Assembly: GCF_900880625.1 (NCBI RefSeq) | Contig: NZ_CAAHFB010000006.1 | Location: 248,001-312,000, forward strand | Source of the DNA: Halorhabdus rudnickae | GTDB taxonomy: Archaea; Halobacteriota; Halobacteria; Halobacteriales; Haloarculaceae | DNA length: 64,000 bases | Reading direction: 5' to 3' | In this document: positions 36,888-45,985 of the stretch, one piece after another | Position numbering within the stretch: the first letter of the stretch is position 1 | Layout of the letters: each line of letters begins with the position of its first letter | Made by a program: the position numbers and the translations under genes | The notes under the pieces: model-generated | The model's input: the letters and a program-made list of their open reading frames with translations, nothing else | The model's database searches: none | What the model was told of the DNA's origin: nothing

Positions 36888-36948
36888 GAGCGTAGCGAGC
36901 CGTGAACAGCGAGGCCGACCGCAGGGAGGCCTCGACACAGGCGAGCGG
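36888..36948 (+). repeat. 61-base direct repeat, copy 2
   Basis: Exact second copy of the 36755-36815 unit; the sequence between them (CAAAGCGAGCCCTCG-type) is a diverged variant of the same motif. Confidence 0.9.
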
Positions 36949-37047
36949 CATCTGAGAGATGCCGCGAACAGCGATAGGGCGGTTTCGACGGCGGCCGAAC
37001 CGGCCACGACCGGGCGACTTTTGGCGGGTCCCACCGGAGTCGACGGC

Positions 37048-37800
37048 ATGGAGGTCTTCGCGGTCGAGGGACTGCCGGAGGTCCGTCCCGGCGACGATCT
37101 GTCGGCGCTGATCGACGAGCACGTCGACCTGCAGGATGGCGATGTCCTCACCGTCGCCAGCACGATCGTCTCGAAGGCCGAGGGCCGGCACGCGGATCTG
37201 GCAGACTTCGATCCCGGCGACCGGGCGCGGGAGATCGCTGCCCGGATCGGCGACGTCGCTGGCGAACGAAAGGACCCCCGATTCGCGCAGGCGGTCATCG
37301 AACAGAGCGAAGAGATCATCCTCGCGTCCCCGTTCATCCTGGCGGTCACACGCTTCGGGCACATCACCGTCAACGCGGGCATCGACCGCTCGAACGTGCC
37401 CGGCAGTGATCTGCTGTTGCTGCCCGAGGATCCCACGGCGAGTGCGACGGGATTATGCAAGGCACTCGACGTTCCCGTAATCGTCACGGACACGTCGGGG
37501 CGGGCGTTCCGCCAGGGCCAGCGTGGCGTCGCAGTCGGCTGGGCCGGCCTGCCGGCGTGTCGGGACTGGCGCGGCGAGTACGATCGGGAGGGACGAGAGA
37601 TGACGGCGACCGTCGAGGCGGTCGCCGACGAACTCGCGGCCACAGCCAACCTCGTCACTGGTGAAGGAAGCGACGGACTCCCAGTTGCGGTAATTCGCGA
37701 CTGGGAGTTCGGCGATCACGCCGGACACGACGCGCTGTTTCGCGACCGCGAGAGCGATTTCGTCCGCCAGGCACTCGCCGACTACGAATACGACCCATGA
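37048..37800 (+). CDS. cofE: coenzyme F420-0:L-glutamate ligase
   Basis: Adds glutamate residues to F420-0 with GTP, completing coenzyme F420. The 250-residue protein begins MEVFAVEGLPEVRPGDDL and has DVLTVASTIVSKAEGR, GHITVNAGIDRSNVPG, VTDTSGRAFRQGQ and VAVGWAGLP, all diagnostic of CofE (metal and GTP sites). The frame is open into the repeat region, but ATG 37048 is the family start. Overlaps mer by 4 bases. Confidence 0.95.
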   Translation: MEVFAVEGLPEVRPGDDLSALIDEHVDLQDGDVLTVASTIVSKAEGRHADLADFDPGDRAREIAARIGDVAGERKDPRFAQAVIEQSEEIILASPFILAVTRFGHITVNAGIDRSNVPGSDLLLLPEDPTASATGLCKALDVPVIVTDTSGRAFRQGQRGVAVGWAGLPACRDWRGEYDREGREMTATVEAVADELAATANLVTGEGSDGLPVAVIRDWEFGDHAGHDALFRDRESDFVRQALADYEYDP

Positions 37801-38777
37801 ACGCGATCGAACTCACCCCTGAACACCCGGTCGAAGAGGTAACGCAGCTGGCGGAACGCGCCGAAGCGGCGGGCTTCGACGCCGTCTTCGCCAGCAACCA
37901 CTACAACAACCGCGACCCGTTCCTGACGCTTTCGTCGATCGCCCGGGCGACCGAGACGATCGATCTGGGCCCGGGCGTGGTCAACCCCTACGAGACCCAT
38001 CCCGTCCGGCTGGCTTCGCGGATGGCCACCCTCCAGGAGGTCAGCGATGGTCGCGGCCTGTTCGGTATCGGTGCCGGGGACGCGTCGACGCTGTCGAACC
38101 TGGGCGTCGAACGCGAGTCGCCGCTGCGCCGAGTGCTGGAGGCGTTCAAGGTTGCACAGGACCTCTGGGCCGGTGAGACTGTCAACCACGACGGGACGTT
38201 CCAGGCGACGGACGCGAGTCTGAACTACGCGGTCGAGGAGATCCCCGTCTACGTGGGCGCACAGGGCCCGCACATGCTCCGGATGAGCGCGAAACACGCC
38301 GACGGCGTGCTGGTCAACGCGGCCCATCCCCGGGACCTGGAATGGTCGGCCGAGCGGATCGAGGAGGGCCGCGCCGAGCGTCCGGCGGACCGTGGGGCGG
38401 TAGACGTGGCCGCATACGCGAGTGTCAGCGTCGCCGATGACGGCAAGGCAGCACGGGAGGCCGCCCGCCCACCTGTCGCGTTCATCGCCGGCAGCGCCGC
38501 GCCGCCGGTGCTGGACAGACACGATCTCGATCACGACCGCGCGGCGACGATCGGCGAGGCGATCGGACGTGGAGACTTCGAGGAAGCTTTTGGAGCGGTG
38601 ACTCCGGCGATGATCGACGCATTCGCGATCGCCGGAACCGTCGAGACCGTCGCCGAGCGGATCGCCACGGCTCGCGAGCACGTGGACAGTTTCGTTGTTG
38701 CGTCGCCGCTGGGCCCCGATCTGGAGGGGGCTATCGACCTCGCGGCCGATGCTCTCGCGCGGGCCGGAACGGACTGA
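37797..38777 (+). CDS. mer: F420-dependent methylenetetrahydromethanopterin reductase-like (Mer)
   Basis: Luciferase-like F420-dependent oxidoreductase of 326 residues. N-terminal FDAVFASNHYNNRDPFLTLS, LGPGVVNPYETHP and GRGLFGIGAGD follow the Mer pattern. In methanogens Mer reduces methylene-tetrahydromethanopterin; haloarchaea use tetrahydrofolate-type carriers, and this enzyme has been proposed to serve as their methylene-folate reductase. Coupling with cofE (ATGA) links cofactor synthesis with a user. Confidence 0.88.
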   Translation: MNAIELTPEHPVEEVTQLAERAEAAGFDAVFASNHYNNRDPFLTLSSIARATETIDLGPGVVNPYETHPVRLASRMATLQEVSDGRGLFGIGAGDASTLSNLGVERESPLRRVLEAFKVAQDLWAGETVNHDGTFQATDASLNYAVEEIPVYVGAQGPHMLRMSAKHADGVLVNAAHPRDLEWSAERIEEGRAERPADRGAVDVAAYASVSVADDGKAAREAARPPVAFIAGSAAPPVLDRHDLDHDRAATIGEAIGRGDFEEAFGAVTPAMIDAFAIAGTVETVAERIATAREHVDSFVVASPLGPDLEGAIDLAADALARAGTD

Positions 38778-38952
38778 ACAGGTCGAGGACCGCTCCCAGC
38801 GAGAGGACGCCACCCGCGAGCACTGCCAGGCCGACGAACAGCGCGCCGAACGCGATCAGAACCGCGCCGATGGGATCGTGCATCGCGACGTCGGCGAACT
38901 TCGCCGGCATCTCGACGATGCTATCGAGAAGCTTAGTGAGGAACGTGGCCAT
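38731..38952 (-). CDS. small membrane protein, unknown
   Basis: Protein of 73 residues with one long hydrophobic stretch (about 28-60, IGAVLIAFGALFVGLAVLAG) that could be two short helices, and a basic Arg-rich end. It converges on mer and overlaps its last 47 bases. Family unknown. Confidence 0.55.
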   Translation of the reverse strand: MATFLTKLLDSIVEMPAKFADVAMHDPIGAVLIAFGALFVGLAVLAGGVLSLGAVLDLFSPFRPAREHRPRGR

Positions 38953-38991
38953 GGGTTTAGTTCACAGGCACGGTACTTGGGTGCTTGGACA

Positions 38992-39051
38992 GCGGAAGTG
39001 AAGCTTGGCCCGCGGAAGTGAAACTTGGCTCGTGGAAGTGAAAGCCGGCCC
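38992..39051 (+). repeat. three 20-base tandem repeats
   Basis: Units GCGGAAGTGAAGCTTGGCCC, GCGGAAGTGAAACTTGGCTC and GTGGAAGTGAAAGCCGGCCC follow each other without spacers, between the small membrane gene and the convergent end of the GT75 gene. Confidence 0.85.
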
Positions 39052-39095
39052 GGAGACGGTTGGCAATCACACCGGCTGCCGGAGCACCAGACCGA

Positions 39096-40262
39096 TCAGT
39101 CCGTCGTCGCGGCGGCCCGCGATTCGATCGCTTGCCCGCCCTCGAGAGCTGCCAGGCAGTCCAGCCACTCCTGCAGGTGTTCGCCACAGTAGGCGAGGAA
39201 CTCGCTGTTCTCCCACTCTGTGGCGTCGGCACCGATCAGTTCCGCAGCCACTGCGTCGGCGACCTCGCGATAGGAATCGGCATCCTCTCCGGCGCGGTCG
39301 AGGAGTTCCCAGACGTGTTCGTTGAGTTCCAGTCCGGCGACCTCGTTCGCCAGGTCGCCGAACGTGGAACGTGGGGCTTTGTTGTGTTCACAGAGGGGAT
39401 CGCCGTTGTATATCTGCTTGCCGAGGACGTCGGCAGCACGCTTGAGGACGAGGCCGGACCAGATGTCGTCGAACCGCCCGACATCCCAGGGGTTGTCGTC
39501 CATCGGGAACTGGTAGAACGCGGGAACGACCTCCCGGCGGAAGGCCAGATTCATCGAGCAGACGGTGAGATAATTGTCCGGCGCGACTACGAAGTCCCGG
39601 CCGAAGTCCTCGGCCGTGGTGCGGGTCTGGGCTTGCCCCTGCAGGTCGCCGTCCATGAGGATCCGCACGGCATCGAGATCGGGGACGTTCGTCCACAGCC
39701 CCTGGGAGGCCACGACGTCATCGACATCCGTGGTCGTCTCGCTCCAGTCCTCGTCCATGGCGCTGTAGGGATATCCCCGGGGGTAGAGGTCGGACTCGGA
39801 CTGATAGAGCACGTTGACCCAGTCCTCGTCGGATTCGACGGCGGTGACTTCCCCTTCGTGGTGGAGGTTCGCGAGGTGGGTCCCGAAGAAGTCCACATCG
39901 TCGTGTGGCAACGTATCGTCGTCGATGAAGACGCCGTACTCGAAGTGATCATATGCCCAGAGATACAGCAGCCCGAAAGATGTCTGGGCGTGACTGGCCG
40001 CCGGGATCAGGTGGTCGTACTCTTCGATCCCCTGCTCGCGGAACCACTGCTCGCGGGCGCTCCCGTCGAAGACAGCGCCGTCGAGTCCTTCCTCGTCGAG
40101 CATCCGCTCCATCGCCTCGGTGTCACAGAAGTCCTCCGTGACGAGGACGACGAACAACCGTTCGAGATCGAACCCGTGCTTGCGGGCGTTCTCGGCGTAC
40201 GCCCGGACGGACTCGTAGTCCCGTATCGTCGGCACGATTATGCAGACGTCCTGGGTCGGCAT
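39096..40262 (-). CDS. reversibly glycosylated polypeptide-type glycosyltransferase (GT75-like)
   Basis: Protein of 388 residues similar to reversibly glycosylated polypeptides and UDP-arabinopyranose mutases (GT75), annotated in haloarchaea as alpha-1,4-glucan-protein synthase. The start VCIIVPTIRDYESVRAYAEN is the nucleotide-binding strand, YGVFIDDDTLPHDDVDF carries the DxD-type motif, and FDDIWSGLVLKRAADVLG is highly typical. Likely uses a UDP-sugar for glycan or protein glycosylation. Transcribed alone from a promoter next to an inverted repeat. Confidence 0.88.
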   Translation of the reverse strand: MPTQDVCIIVPTIRDYESVRAYAENARKHGFDLERLFVVLVTEDFCDTEAMERMLDEEGLDGAVFDGSAREQWFREQGIEEYDHLIPAASHAQTSFGLLYLWAYDHFEYGVFIDDDTLPHDDVDFFGTHLANLHHEGEVTAVESDEDWVNVLYQSESDLYPRGYPYSAMDEDWSETTTDVDDVVASQGLWTNVPDLDAVRILMDGDLQGQAQTRTTAEDFGRDFVVAPDNYLTVCSMNLAFRREVVPAFYQFPMDDNPWDVGRFDDIWSGLVLKRAADVLGKQIYNGDPLCEHNKAPRSTFGDLANEVAGLELNEHVWELLDRAGEDADSYREVADAVAAELIGADATEWENSEFLAYCGEHLQEWLDCLAALEGGQAIESRAAATTD

Positions 40263-40275
40263 TATCGCACGATTA

Positions 40276-40291
40276 TTTAGGGTAGCCTAAA
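40276..40291. promoter_or_regulatory. iron-box-like inverted repeat upstream of the GT75 gene
   Basis: TTTAGGGTAGCCTAAA: arms TTTAGG and CCTAAA around GTAG. It starts 14 bases upstream of the gene start and overlaps the expected TATA/initiation region. The pattern resembles DtxR/IdeR metal-regulator boxes (TTAGGTTAGCCTAA). Confidence 0.4.
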
Positions 40292-40343
40292 AAGTTGCTG
40301 GTCCCGGCCCTTCGCGACGCTCCCGGACAATCCCATCTTCGTG

Positions 40344-41030
40344 TCAGTCGGGCCTGTCGGCCTCGAGATCGTCGACATCGGGAAGGTCAACGTCAGTCGC
40401 TTCGGCCAGGCGCTCGATCCCGGTCTGGTCTTCGGCCATACCGGTCGTCATCAGCAGGCGAATCGCCCGCCGGACGCTGATGTCGACGTCGTAGGTGTCG
40501 GTTTTCGGGACCAGCAGGAGTCGCCCGCCGGTCACGTTCGGGCTGGTGGGGACGAAGACGTTGAACGCCTCGCCGGCGACTGTCTGGACGGATTCGGGAC
40601 TCTCGGCGGTGACGAACCCGATCGAGTAGACGCCGTCGCGGGGATACTCGACGAGAACCACGTTCTCGTAGCGGTTCTCCCGGTTGCGCAGTGCGTGGGT
40701 CATCTGACGGACGCTCGTGTAGATGACACTCACCACCGGCACGAGGCCGAAGGCACGGTCGAACCACGCGAACAGCCACTGGCCGATCGACCGCTGGGCG
40801 AGATACCCGAGGATGGTCACGACGAGGACCAGCGTGATCGCAGTGATGGCCTGGGCGACGAGTGTGATGTTGGCAGTGTACTGTGAGAGCGCAGTCGCTT
40901 CGACGATAGGGTTGACGAAGCCCGACGCCCAGCCGATCAGCAACCGCAGCGCGACGATGGTGACTATCAGCGGGGCCACGAAGAACACCCCCGCGATGAA
41001 GCTTCGACGTATCGTCTTGGTCCGAACCAT
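40344..41030 (-). CDS. DUF502 membrane protein
   Basis: Protein of 228 residues with two hydrophobic segments (about 9-30 and 52-75) and the DUF502 core: GLVPVVSVIYTSVRQ followed by VVLVEYPRDGVYSIGFVT and VFVPTSPNVTGGRLLLVP. Function unknown; the family is widespread in bacteria and haloarchaea. ATG 41030 is chosen over upstream in-frame codons because the helix follows directly. Confidence 0.88.
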   Translation of the reverse strand: MVRTKTIRRSFIAGVFFVAPLIVTIVALRLLIGWASGFVNPIVEATALSQYTANITLVAQAITAITLVLVVTILGYLAQRSIGQWLFAWFDRAFGLVPVVSVIYTSVRQMTHALRNRENRYENVVLVEYPRDGVYSIGFVTAESPESVQTVAGEAFNVFVPTSPNVTGGRLLLVPKTDTYDVDISVRRAIRLLMTTGMAEDQTGIERLAEATDVDLPDVDDLEADRPD

Positions 41031-41172
41031 CGTCCATATCGAGCCACGGGAACGTCTTAACTCCCGGCGCCTGACGGTGTCGACCCGATGATTGCCGTCC
41101 GGTCGCGCCTCAGCGGTCGAAGACACGATCGGATCGACGCCCCCAAACCAGTCCGGCCGCTACGGGATAGCG

Positions 41173-42447
41173 ATGAACGTCCGGTTTCTCGGTGGCGTCC
41201 GCGAGATCGGCCGCAGCGGGGTGTTGATCGACGGCGACCTGCTGATCGACTTCGGTATGAAGACGGCCACGCCCCCGCAGTTTCCGCTGGATGCCGACCC
41301 CGAGGCTGTCGTCGTGAGCCACGGGCACCTCGACCACGTCGGGATGATCCCCGCCCTGTTGTCGGGGGATCGCCGGCCATCGATTCACTGGACGCCGCCG
41401 ACACGGGAGCTCGCACTGACGCTGGCGCGGGACACACTGAAGCTCCACGGGGGCACCTACGACTGCCCCTTTACCGAACAGGAGGTCAAACGCGTCACAC
41501 AGGTCTCGGAAACCCACGGCTACCGCGAGACGTTCGAGGCGGCGGGCTACGCGGTCACCTTCTTCGACGCCGGCCACATTCCCGGCAGTGCCCACATTCT
41601 GGTCGAAGATAGCGAGTCCCGAAGCGCCTCCGGAAATCGGACGCAGTCCGATGATGGGGGGACGCGACTACTGTATACGGGGGACTTTCATACGGACGAT
41701 CAGCGATTGGTCGCCGGAACGACTGCCCGCCCCGAAGCCGACGTGGTGATCACCGAAAGCACCTACTCGGACGTGACCCACGAAGCCCGGGCGGCGATCG
41801 AGGAACGCTTCGCCGAGAGCGTCAGGACGACGCTGTGGGAGGGCGGGACGGTCGTCATCCCGGCGTTCGCGATCGGGCGCACCCAGGAAGCGATGCTAAT
41901 CTGTGACGCGTACGACATACCCTGTTACGTCGACGGAATGGGCACGCACGTGACTGAACTGATCCGTCGTCACCCGGAGTTCGTCCGCGATCCCGAAGCG
42001 CTGCGCCGGGCGAAATCTCACGCCCGGTTCGTGGATGGTCGCGACGGCCAGCGCGAGCGCATTGCGGCCCAAAACACGGCGATCATCACCACTTCGGGAA
42101 TGCTCTCGGGTGGCCCGGCGATGACCTACGTTCCCGAGATTCGCGATCGGCCGGTGAACAAGATCGCGATGACCGGCTATCAGGTCGAAGGGACCCCGGG
42201 CCGGGAGTTACTGGAGACCGGCCGCGCCGAGATCGACGGCCAGGTCATGCCTGTTGCGGCCCAGGTCGAACAGTACGACTTCTCGGCCCACGCCGACCGC
42301 GACGGCCTGCTCGCCTTCCTCGATCAGTACCGTAACTCGCAGGTTCTCGTCGTCCACGGCGACCGCTGTGAGGCTTTCGCCGGAGAACTGTCCGAAGACG
42401 GGTTCGACGCCGCGGCCCCGGAACGCGGGGACACGATCGAGCTGTGA
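41173..42447 (+). CDS. beta-CASP metallo-beta-lactamase ribonuclease (RNase J/CPSF-like)
   Basis: RNA-processing nuclease of 424 residues. It has the zinc motif SHGHLDH, later FDAGHIPGSAHI, YTGDFHTDD, TESTYSD and the beta-CASP signature SGMLSGGPAM with QYDFSAHADRDGL. It lacks the N-terminal KH domains of aCPSF1, so it belongs to the shorter archaeal group that may act as exo- or endonuclease on mRNA. A low-complexity insertion (SESRSASGNRTQSDDGG) interrupts the first domain. ATG 41173 (MNVRFLGGVREIG) is the start. Confidence 0.9.
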   Translation: MNVRFLGGVREIGRSGVLIDGDLLIDFGMKTATPPQFPLDADPEAVVVSHGHLDHVGMIPALLSGDRRPSIHWTPPTRELALTLARDTLKLHGGTYDCPFTEQEVKRVTQVSETHGYRETFEAAGYAVTFFDAGHIPGSAHILVEDSESRSASGNRTQSDDGGTRLLYTGDFHTDDQRLVAGTTARPEADVVITESTYSDVTHEARAAIEERFAESVRTTLWEGGTVVIPAFAIGRTQEAMLICDAYDIPCYVDGMGTHVTELIRRHPEFVRDPEALRRAKSHARFVDGRDGQRERIAAQNTAIITTSGMLSGGPAMTYVPEIRDRPVNKIAMTGYQVEGTPGRELLETGRAEIDGQVMPVAAQVEQYDFSAHADRDGLLAFLDQYRNSQVLVVHGDRCEAFAGELSEDGFDAAAPERGDTIEL

Positions 42448-42463
42448 CGATGGACGAGGTCTG

Positions 42464-43624
42464 TCACACTCCCTCGCGTTCGTAGACGATCTCTCCGCCG
42501 ACCAGCGTCGCCTGGACCTGCAGGTCCGAATCGAGGATCGTCACGTCTCCACGCAGCCCAGGGGCCAGTCGGCCCCGATCGCGTAGTCCCATCGCCCGGG
42601 CGGGGACCGCACTCGCCATCTGAACTGCCGTGGGGAGGCCCACACCGACGGACTCGACGAGGTTCCGGACGGCGTCGTCCATCGTGAGCGTACTACCGGC
42701 GAGCGTCCCGTCCGGGAGGCGGCTGACGCCGTCCTCGACGACCACGTCCAGTTCACTGAGGCTGTACTCGCCGTCCGGGAGCCCCGTCGCGGCGATCGCA
42801 TCGGTGACGAGCATGCATCCCTCCGGACCCTTTGTGGCCAGCGCGAGTTCGATCGCGGCGGGGTGGAGGTGGATCAGATCCGCGATGAGTTCGGCCGTGA
42901 CATCCTCGCGGGTGAGCGCTGTCCCCAGAACTCCCGGTTCGCGATGGTGGAACCCCGCCATCCCGTTGTAGAGGTGCGTCGCGATCGAGACGCCCGCGTC
43001 GAAGCTCCGGGACGCCGTCTCGTAGTCAGCCGCAGTGTGGCCGGCCGAGACGACGAGCCCACGTTCGCGAGCCCACTGAACGGCCTCCGTGGCGCCGGAC
43101 AATTCGGGAGCGAGCGTGATCCGTGCGAGCCGTCCGTCGGCGGCGGCCGCGATCTCTTGCAGTTCTCCCAGATCCGGGTCACGGAGGGCGTTGGGGTCTT
43201 GAGCACCCCGCTGGTCCGGATTGAGATACGGTCCTTCGAGGTGGAGCCCGGCGATCGCGGCGCCGTCGTGGTCGCGTTCGCCAGCGGTCACAGTCGCTTC
43301 GGCCGCCGCGACGAGGGGTGAGCGCCCTTCCGAGGTCGTCGTCGGGAACAGCGTAGTAACGCCCGTCTCGACGACGCCTTCGGCCATCCCAACCAGTGCG
43401 TCGGCGTCGCCCTCGACCGAGTGTCCGGCGTAGCCATGGACGTGTGTGTCGACGAACCCCGGAACTGCGATCCCGTCAGGGACGGAAAGCGACCCCCCGG
43501 CATCGTCGTCCGCGCGCTCGTCGATCGACGCAATGTGTCCGTCCTCGATGGCGATGACGGCGTCCTCGAAGGTAGTGCGTGGCGTCAGCACGCGACCCAC
43601 GGTGACCGTCTCGCTGTCAGTCAT
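42464..43624 (-). CDS. nagA: N-acetylglucosamine-6-phosphate deacetylase
   Basis: Metal-dependent amidohydrolase of 386 residues that removes acetate from GlcNAc-6-phosphate. Motifs: PGFVDTHVHG, HLEGPYLNPDQRGAQ, SAGHTAADY, ATHLYNGM, VTDAIAATGLPDG and the C-terminal GLRGDVTILD. These fit NagA rather than dihydroorotase. No NagB is nearby, but the same window encodes an exported protein with chitin-binding domains, consistent with amino-sugar use. Confidence 0.93.
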   Translation of the reverse strand: MTDSETVTVGRVLTPRTTFEDAVIAIEDGHIASIDERADDDAGGSLSVPDGIAVPGFVDTHVHGYAGHSVEGDADALVGMAEGVVETGVTTLFPTTTSEGRSPLVAAAEATVTAGERDHDGAAIAGLHLEGPYLNPDQRGAQDPNALRDPDLGELQEIAAAADGRLARITLAPELSGATEAVQWARERGLVVSAGHTAADYETASRSFDAGVSIATHLYNGMAGFHHREPGVLGTALTREDVTAELIADLIHLHPAAIELALATKGPEGCMLVTDAIAATGLPDGEYSLSELDVVVEDGVSRLPDGTLAGSTLTMDDAVRNLVESVGVGLPTAVQMASAVPARAMGLRDRGRLAPGLRGDVTILDSDLQVQATLVGGEIVYEREGV

Positions 43625-43705
43625 AGTGCGGTACTACCCGGTCTGACCTGTAAAACTATTCGGCGCGATCGCCGACCGCCGATCTTCTGGGCACGCGCTC
43701 GGCCT

Positions 43706-44713
43706 TCAGACGGCACCGCGTTCGGTCCGCGCGTCGATGCTACCCCGCTCCAGTTGTTCGAGGAGTTCCGAGTAGCGATCGCGGATGGTGACCTCGCTGA
43801 CGTCGGCTACCTTGGCGACTTCACCCTGAGTGATCCGGTCTTCGGTGAGCAACCCCGCGGCGTAGATCGCGCCCGCTGCCAGCCCGGTCGGGTTCTTGCC
43901 GCTGTGGATGCCGGCGTCTTTCGCGGTCTCGAGGAGTTCGCGGGCCCGTCGTTGCAGCCGCTCGGTCGCCTCCAGTTCGGAGACGAACCGCGGGAGGTAC
44001 TCCGCGGGATCGGCCGGCGCGATCCCGAGTTCGAGCTGGCGGGCGAGATAGCGATAAGCGCGGGCGAACTTCTGGCGGCGGACACGACTGACGGGTTCGA
44101 ACTCATCGAGGCTACGGGGGTTGCCGGCCTGGCGGGCGGCGGCGTATAGCGATGCCGTCGCCATCCCCTCGATCGAGCGTCCCGGCAACAGGTCCTCCTT
44201 CAGAGCCCGTCGATAGATCACGCCGGCGGTCTCGCGAACGTCCTCGGGAAGCCCCAGCGCGCTCGCCATACGGTCGACCTCGCCGAGAGCCTGTTTGAGG
44301 TTACGGTCCCGGGAGTCGCGGGCACGAAACCGCTCGTCCCAGACTCGCAGACGCCCCATCTTCTCGCGCTGACTGGCCGAGAGCGTCCGCCCACTGGCGT
44401 CCGTGTTCGACCAGCCGATCGAGGTCGACAATCCTTCGTCATGGAGGAGCTTCGTCGTCGGCGCACCCACGCGGCTTCGCGATTCTGTCTCGCTCGGCGT
44501 GAACGCACGCCACTCCGGCCCGTGATCGATCGCGTCTTCCTCCAGAACGACGCCACAGGACTGACAGACCCGTTCGCCGCGCTCCTCGTCGGTAACGACG
44601 GCTCCATCGCACTCCGGACAGGTGTCGACCGTCTGTCCGTCCGTGCGCTCGTCACTGCGTCGGTCGCCCGTTCGTTGCTCGGTCACGGTCCGTACCGAAT
44701 TCGTCTTTGACAT
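43706..44713 (-). CDS. transcription initiation factor TFB
   Basis: Archaeal TFIIB homologue of 335 residues, recruiting RNA polymerase to TBP-bound promoters. Zinc ribbon: Cys32, Cys35, Cys50, Cys53. The B-reader follows (HGPEWRAFTPSE), then two cyclin folds with SGKNPTGLAAGAIYAAG in the second. Haloarchaea carry several TFBs with different promoter preference; which one this is cannot be said. Confidence 0.95.
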   Translation of the reverse strand: MSKTNSVRTVTEQRTGDRRSDERTDGQTVDTCPECDGAVVTDEERGERVCQSCGVVLEEDAIDHGPEWRAFTPSETESRSRVGAPTTKLLHDEGLSTSIGWSNTDASGRTLSASQREKMGRLRVWDERFRARDSRDRNLKQALGEVDRMASALGLPEDVRETAGVIYRRALKEDLLPGRSIEGMATASLYAAARQAGNPRSLDEFEPVSRVRRQKFARAYRYLARQLELGIAPADPAEYLPRFVSELEATERLQRRARELLETAKDAGIHSGKNPTGLAAGAIYAAGLLTEDRITQGEVAKVADVSEVTIRDRYSELLEQLERGSIDARTERGAV

Positions 44714-44980
44714 GGTCGAAGTGCCGCCTTTGCGGTAGGTATCTCTACGTAGCTGATCGGTCTATTTAGGGCTTTCGACAGTTTTTCACTACGATAGAAA
44801 CAGTATGGTTACGATAGGGAGAATGATTTTGAGAGAGTCACTAAGCCAGAGCCGAGCGATTCCAGCGAATTCGTGGGATAGAAAGGGAACGCATCCGTTG
44901 TAACCTCCATAGAAACAACCAAAGGATTATTCGGGTGTGGGACAAACGGAATCTAACGGTATTTCAACGATGGTTCAGCC

Positions 44981-45811
44981 ATGACCGACCAGGGGTCAGC
45001 CACGGGGGACGACGGCCGGTCGATCGTCGAAGAGAGCGTCGAGTTGCTCCGGACCTTCGACTTCACGGAGTACGAGGCGAAGTGTTTTGTCGGGTTGACC
45101 CGGATCCAGCAGGGGACAGCCAAGGAAGTCAGCGAGGTCGCGGACGTCCCGCGGGCACGGGTCTATGACTGTATGGACGGCCTTCAGGAACACGGACTGG
45201 TCGACGTCCAGCAGGGTTCGCCCCGGGAGTTTCGCGCGGCCGATCCCGGCGAAGCGATCTCGTTGCTGGATCGGCGGGTCTCCGAGATCCTCGAGCGACT
45301 GGACGAGTTGCTCGGACGACTCCAAGCCCCCGAGGCCGAGAAGGCGGCCGGCGATGTTTGGGTCATGGAAGGCGACGCCGAGGTCAGCGAGCGCATGGAG
45401 GGGTTGCTCGATACCGCCCAAGAAGAGGTGTTGCTCGCGGCAGCCGTCGAGGATCTCCTGACCGGCGAGTTACTCGAGGCCCTGCAGGCCGTGGCCGACC
45501 GCGGCGTCGAGATCGTGATCGGGTCACCCGCCGCGCCGATCCGCCAGCGATTCCGTGAGGAACTCCCGGCGGCCCAGGTCCTCGAAACCTGGACTTGGTG
45601 GGACTCACACCCGATCCAGCCCGGCGCCGTCAGCGCTATCCTCATGGTCGACGGCCAGCGGCTGTTGGTGAGTGCGGACATCGAGACGTCGCTACCGGGC
45701 GTCCGCAAGCACCGCGCGGTCTGGACTGACGGTGACTCTGCACCCCTGGTCGGCATGATGCGGCCGCTACTTGCCGACGCGATCCGGAGCAGGGCGGGAC
45801 AGACGGTCTAA
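44981..45811 (+). CDS. TrmB-family transcriptional regulator
   Basis: Regulator of 276 residues with an N-terminal winged helix (LLRTFDFTEYEAKCFVGL, then VSEVADVPRARVYDCMDGL as the HTH), a coiled linker and a C-terminal effector domain (AQEEVLLAAAVEDLLT, RLLVSADIET). Haloarchaeal TrmB proteins often control sugar metabolism; this one lacks the maltose-site length of TrmB itself. The 267-base upstream gap (44714-44980) carries its promoter and that of the divergent tfb, and has no other gene. Confidence 0.88.
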   Translation: MTDQGSATGDDGRSIVEESVELLRTFDFTEYEAKCFVGLTRIQQGTAKEVSEVADVPRARVYDCMDGLQEHGLVDVQQGSPREFRAADPGEAISLLDRRVSEILERLDELLGRLQAPEAEKAAGDVWVMEGDAEVSERMEGLLDTAQEEVLLAAAVEDLLTGELLEALQAVADRGVEIVIGSPAAPIRQRFREELPAAQVLETWTWWDSHPIQPGAVSAILMVDGQRLLVSADIETSLPGVRKHRAVWTDGDSAPLVGMMRPLLADAIRSRAGQTV

Positions 45812-45985
45812 ACCGACAAATTCCAGTCGGATTGTCTGTGGTCACTGTCGTCCGGAAGCCCCTCCTGGTCCGACCGACCGAACGTGATCGACCTCGCTGT
45901 GTCGGTCCAGTCATTAAGATAAGGTCTGGGACGCAAACGGCTGCACCAGTAGGGGGAGGGCCACGACACCCCTGGTTTCTAATCA

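Larger units (their letters stand above)
36715..37047. other. repeat-rich stretch between the phosphoesterase and cofE
   Basis: Gene-free 333 bases packed with GAGCGAAGCGAG-type motifs and two identical 61-base copies. The frame upstream of cofE stays open through it, but the translation is repetitive and not protein-like. Confidence 0.7.

Noticed and set aside
36715-37047. CRISPR array in the repeat block
   Set aside because: Only two exact copies of 61 bases, no regular spacers and no cas genes in the window.
38992-39051. CRISPR or att site from the 20-base repeats
   Set aside because: The units are directly tandem without spacers and no integrase is near.
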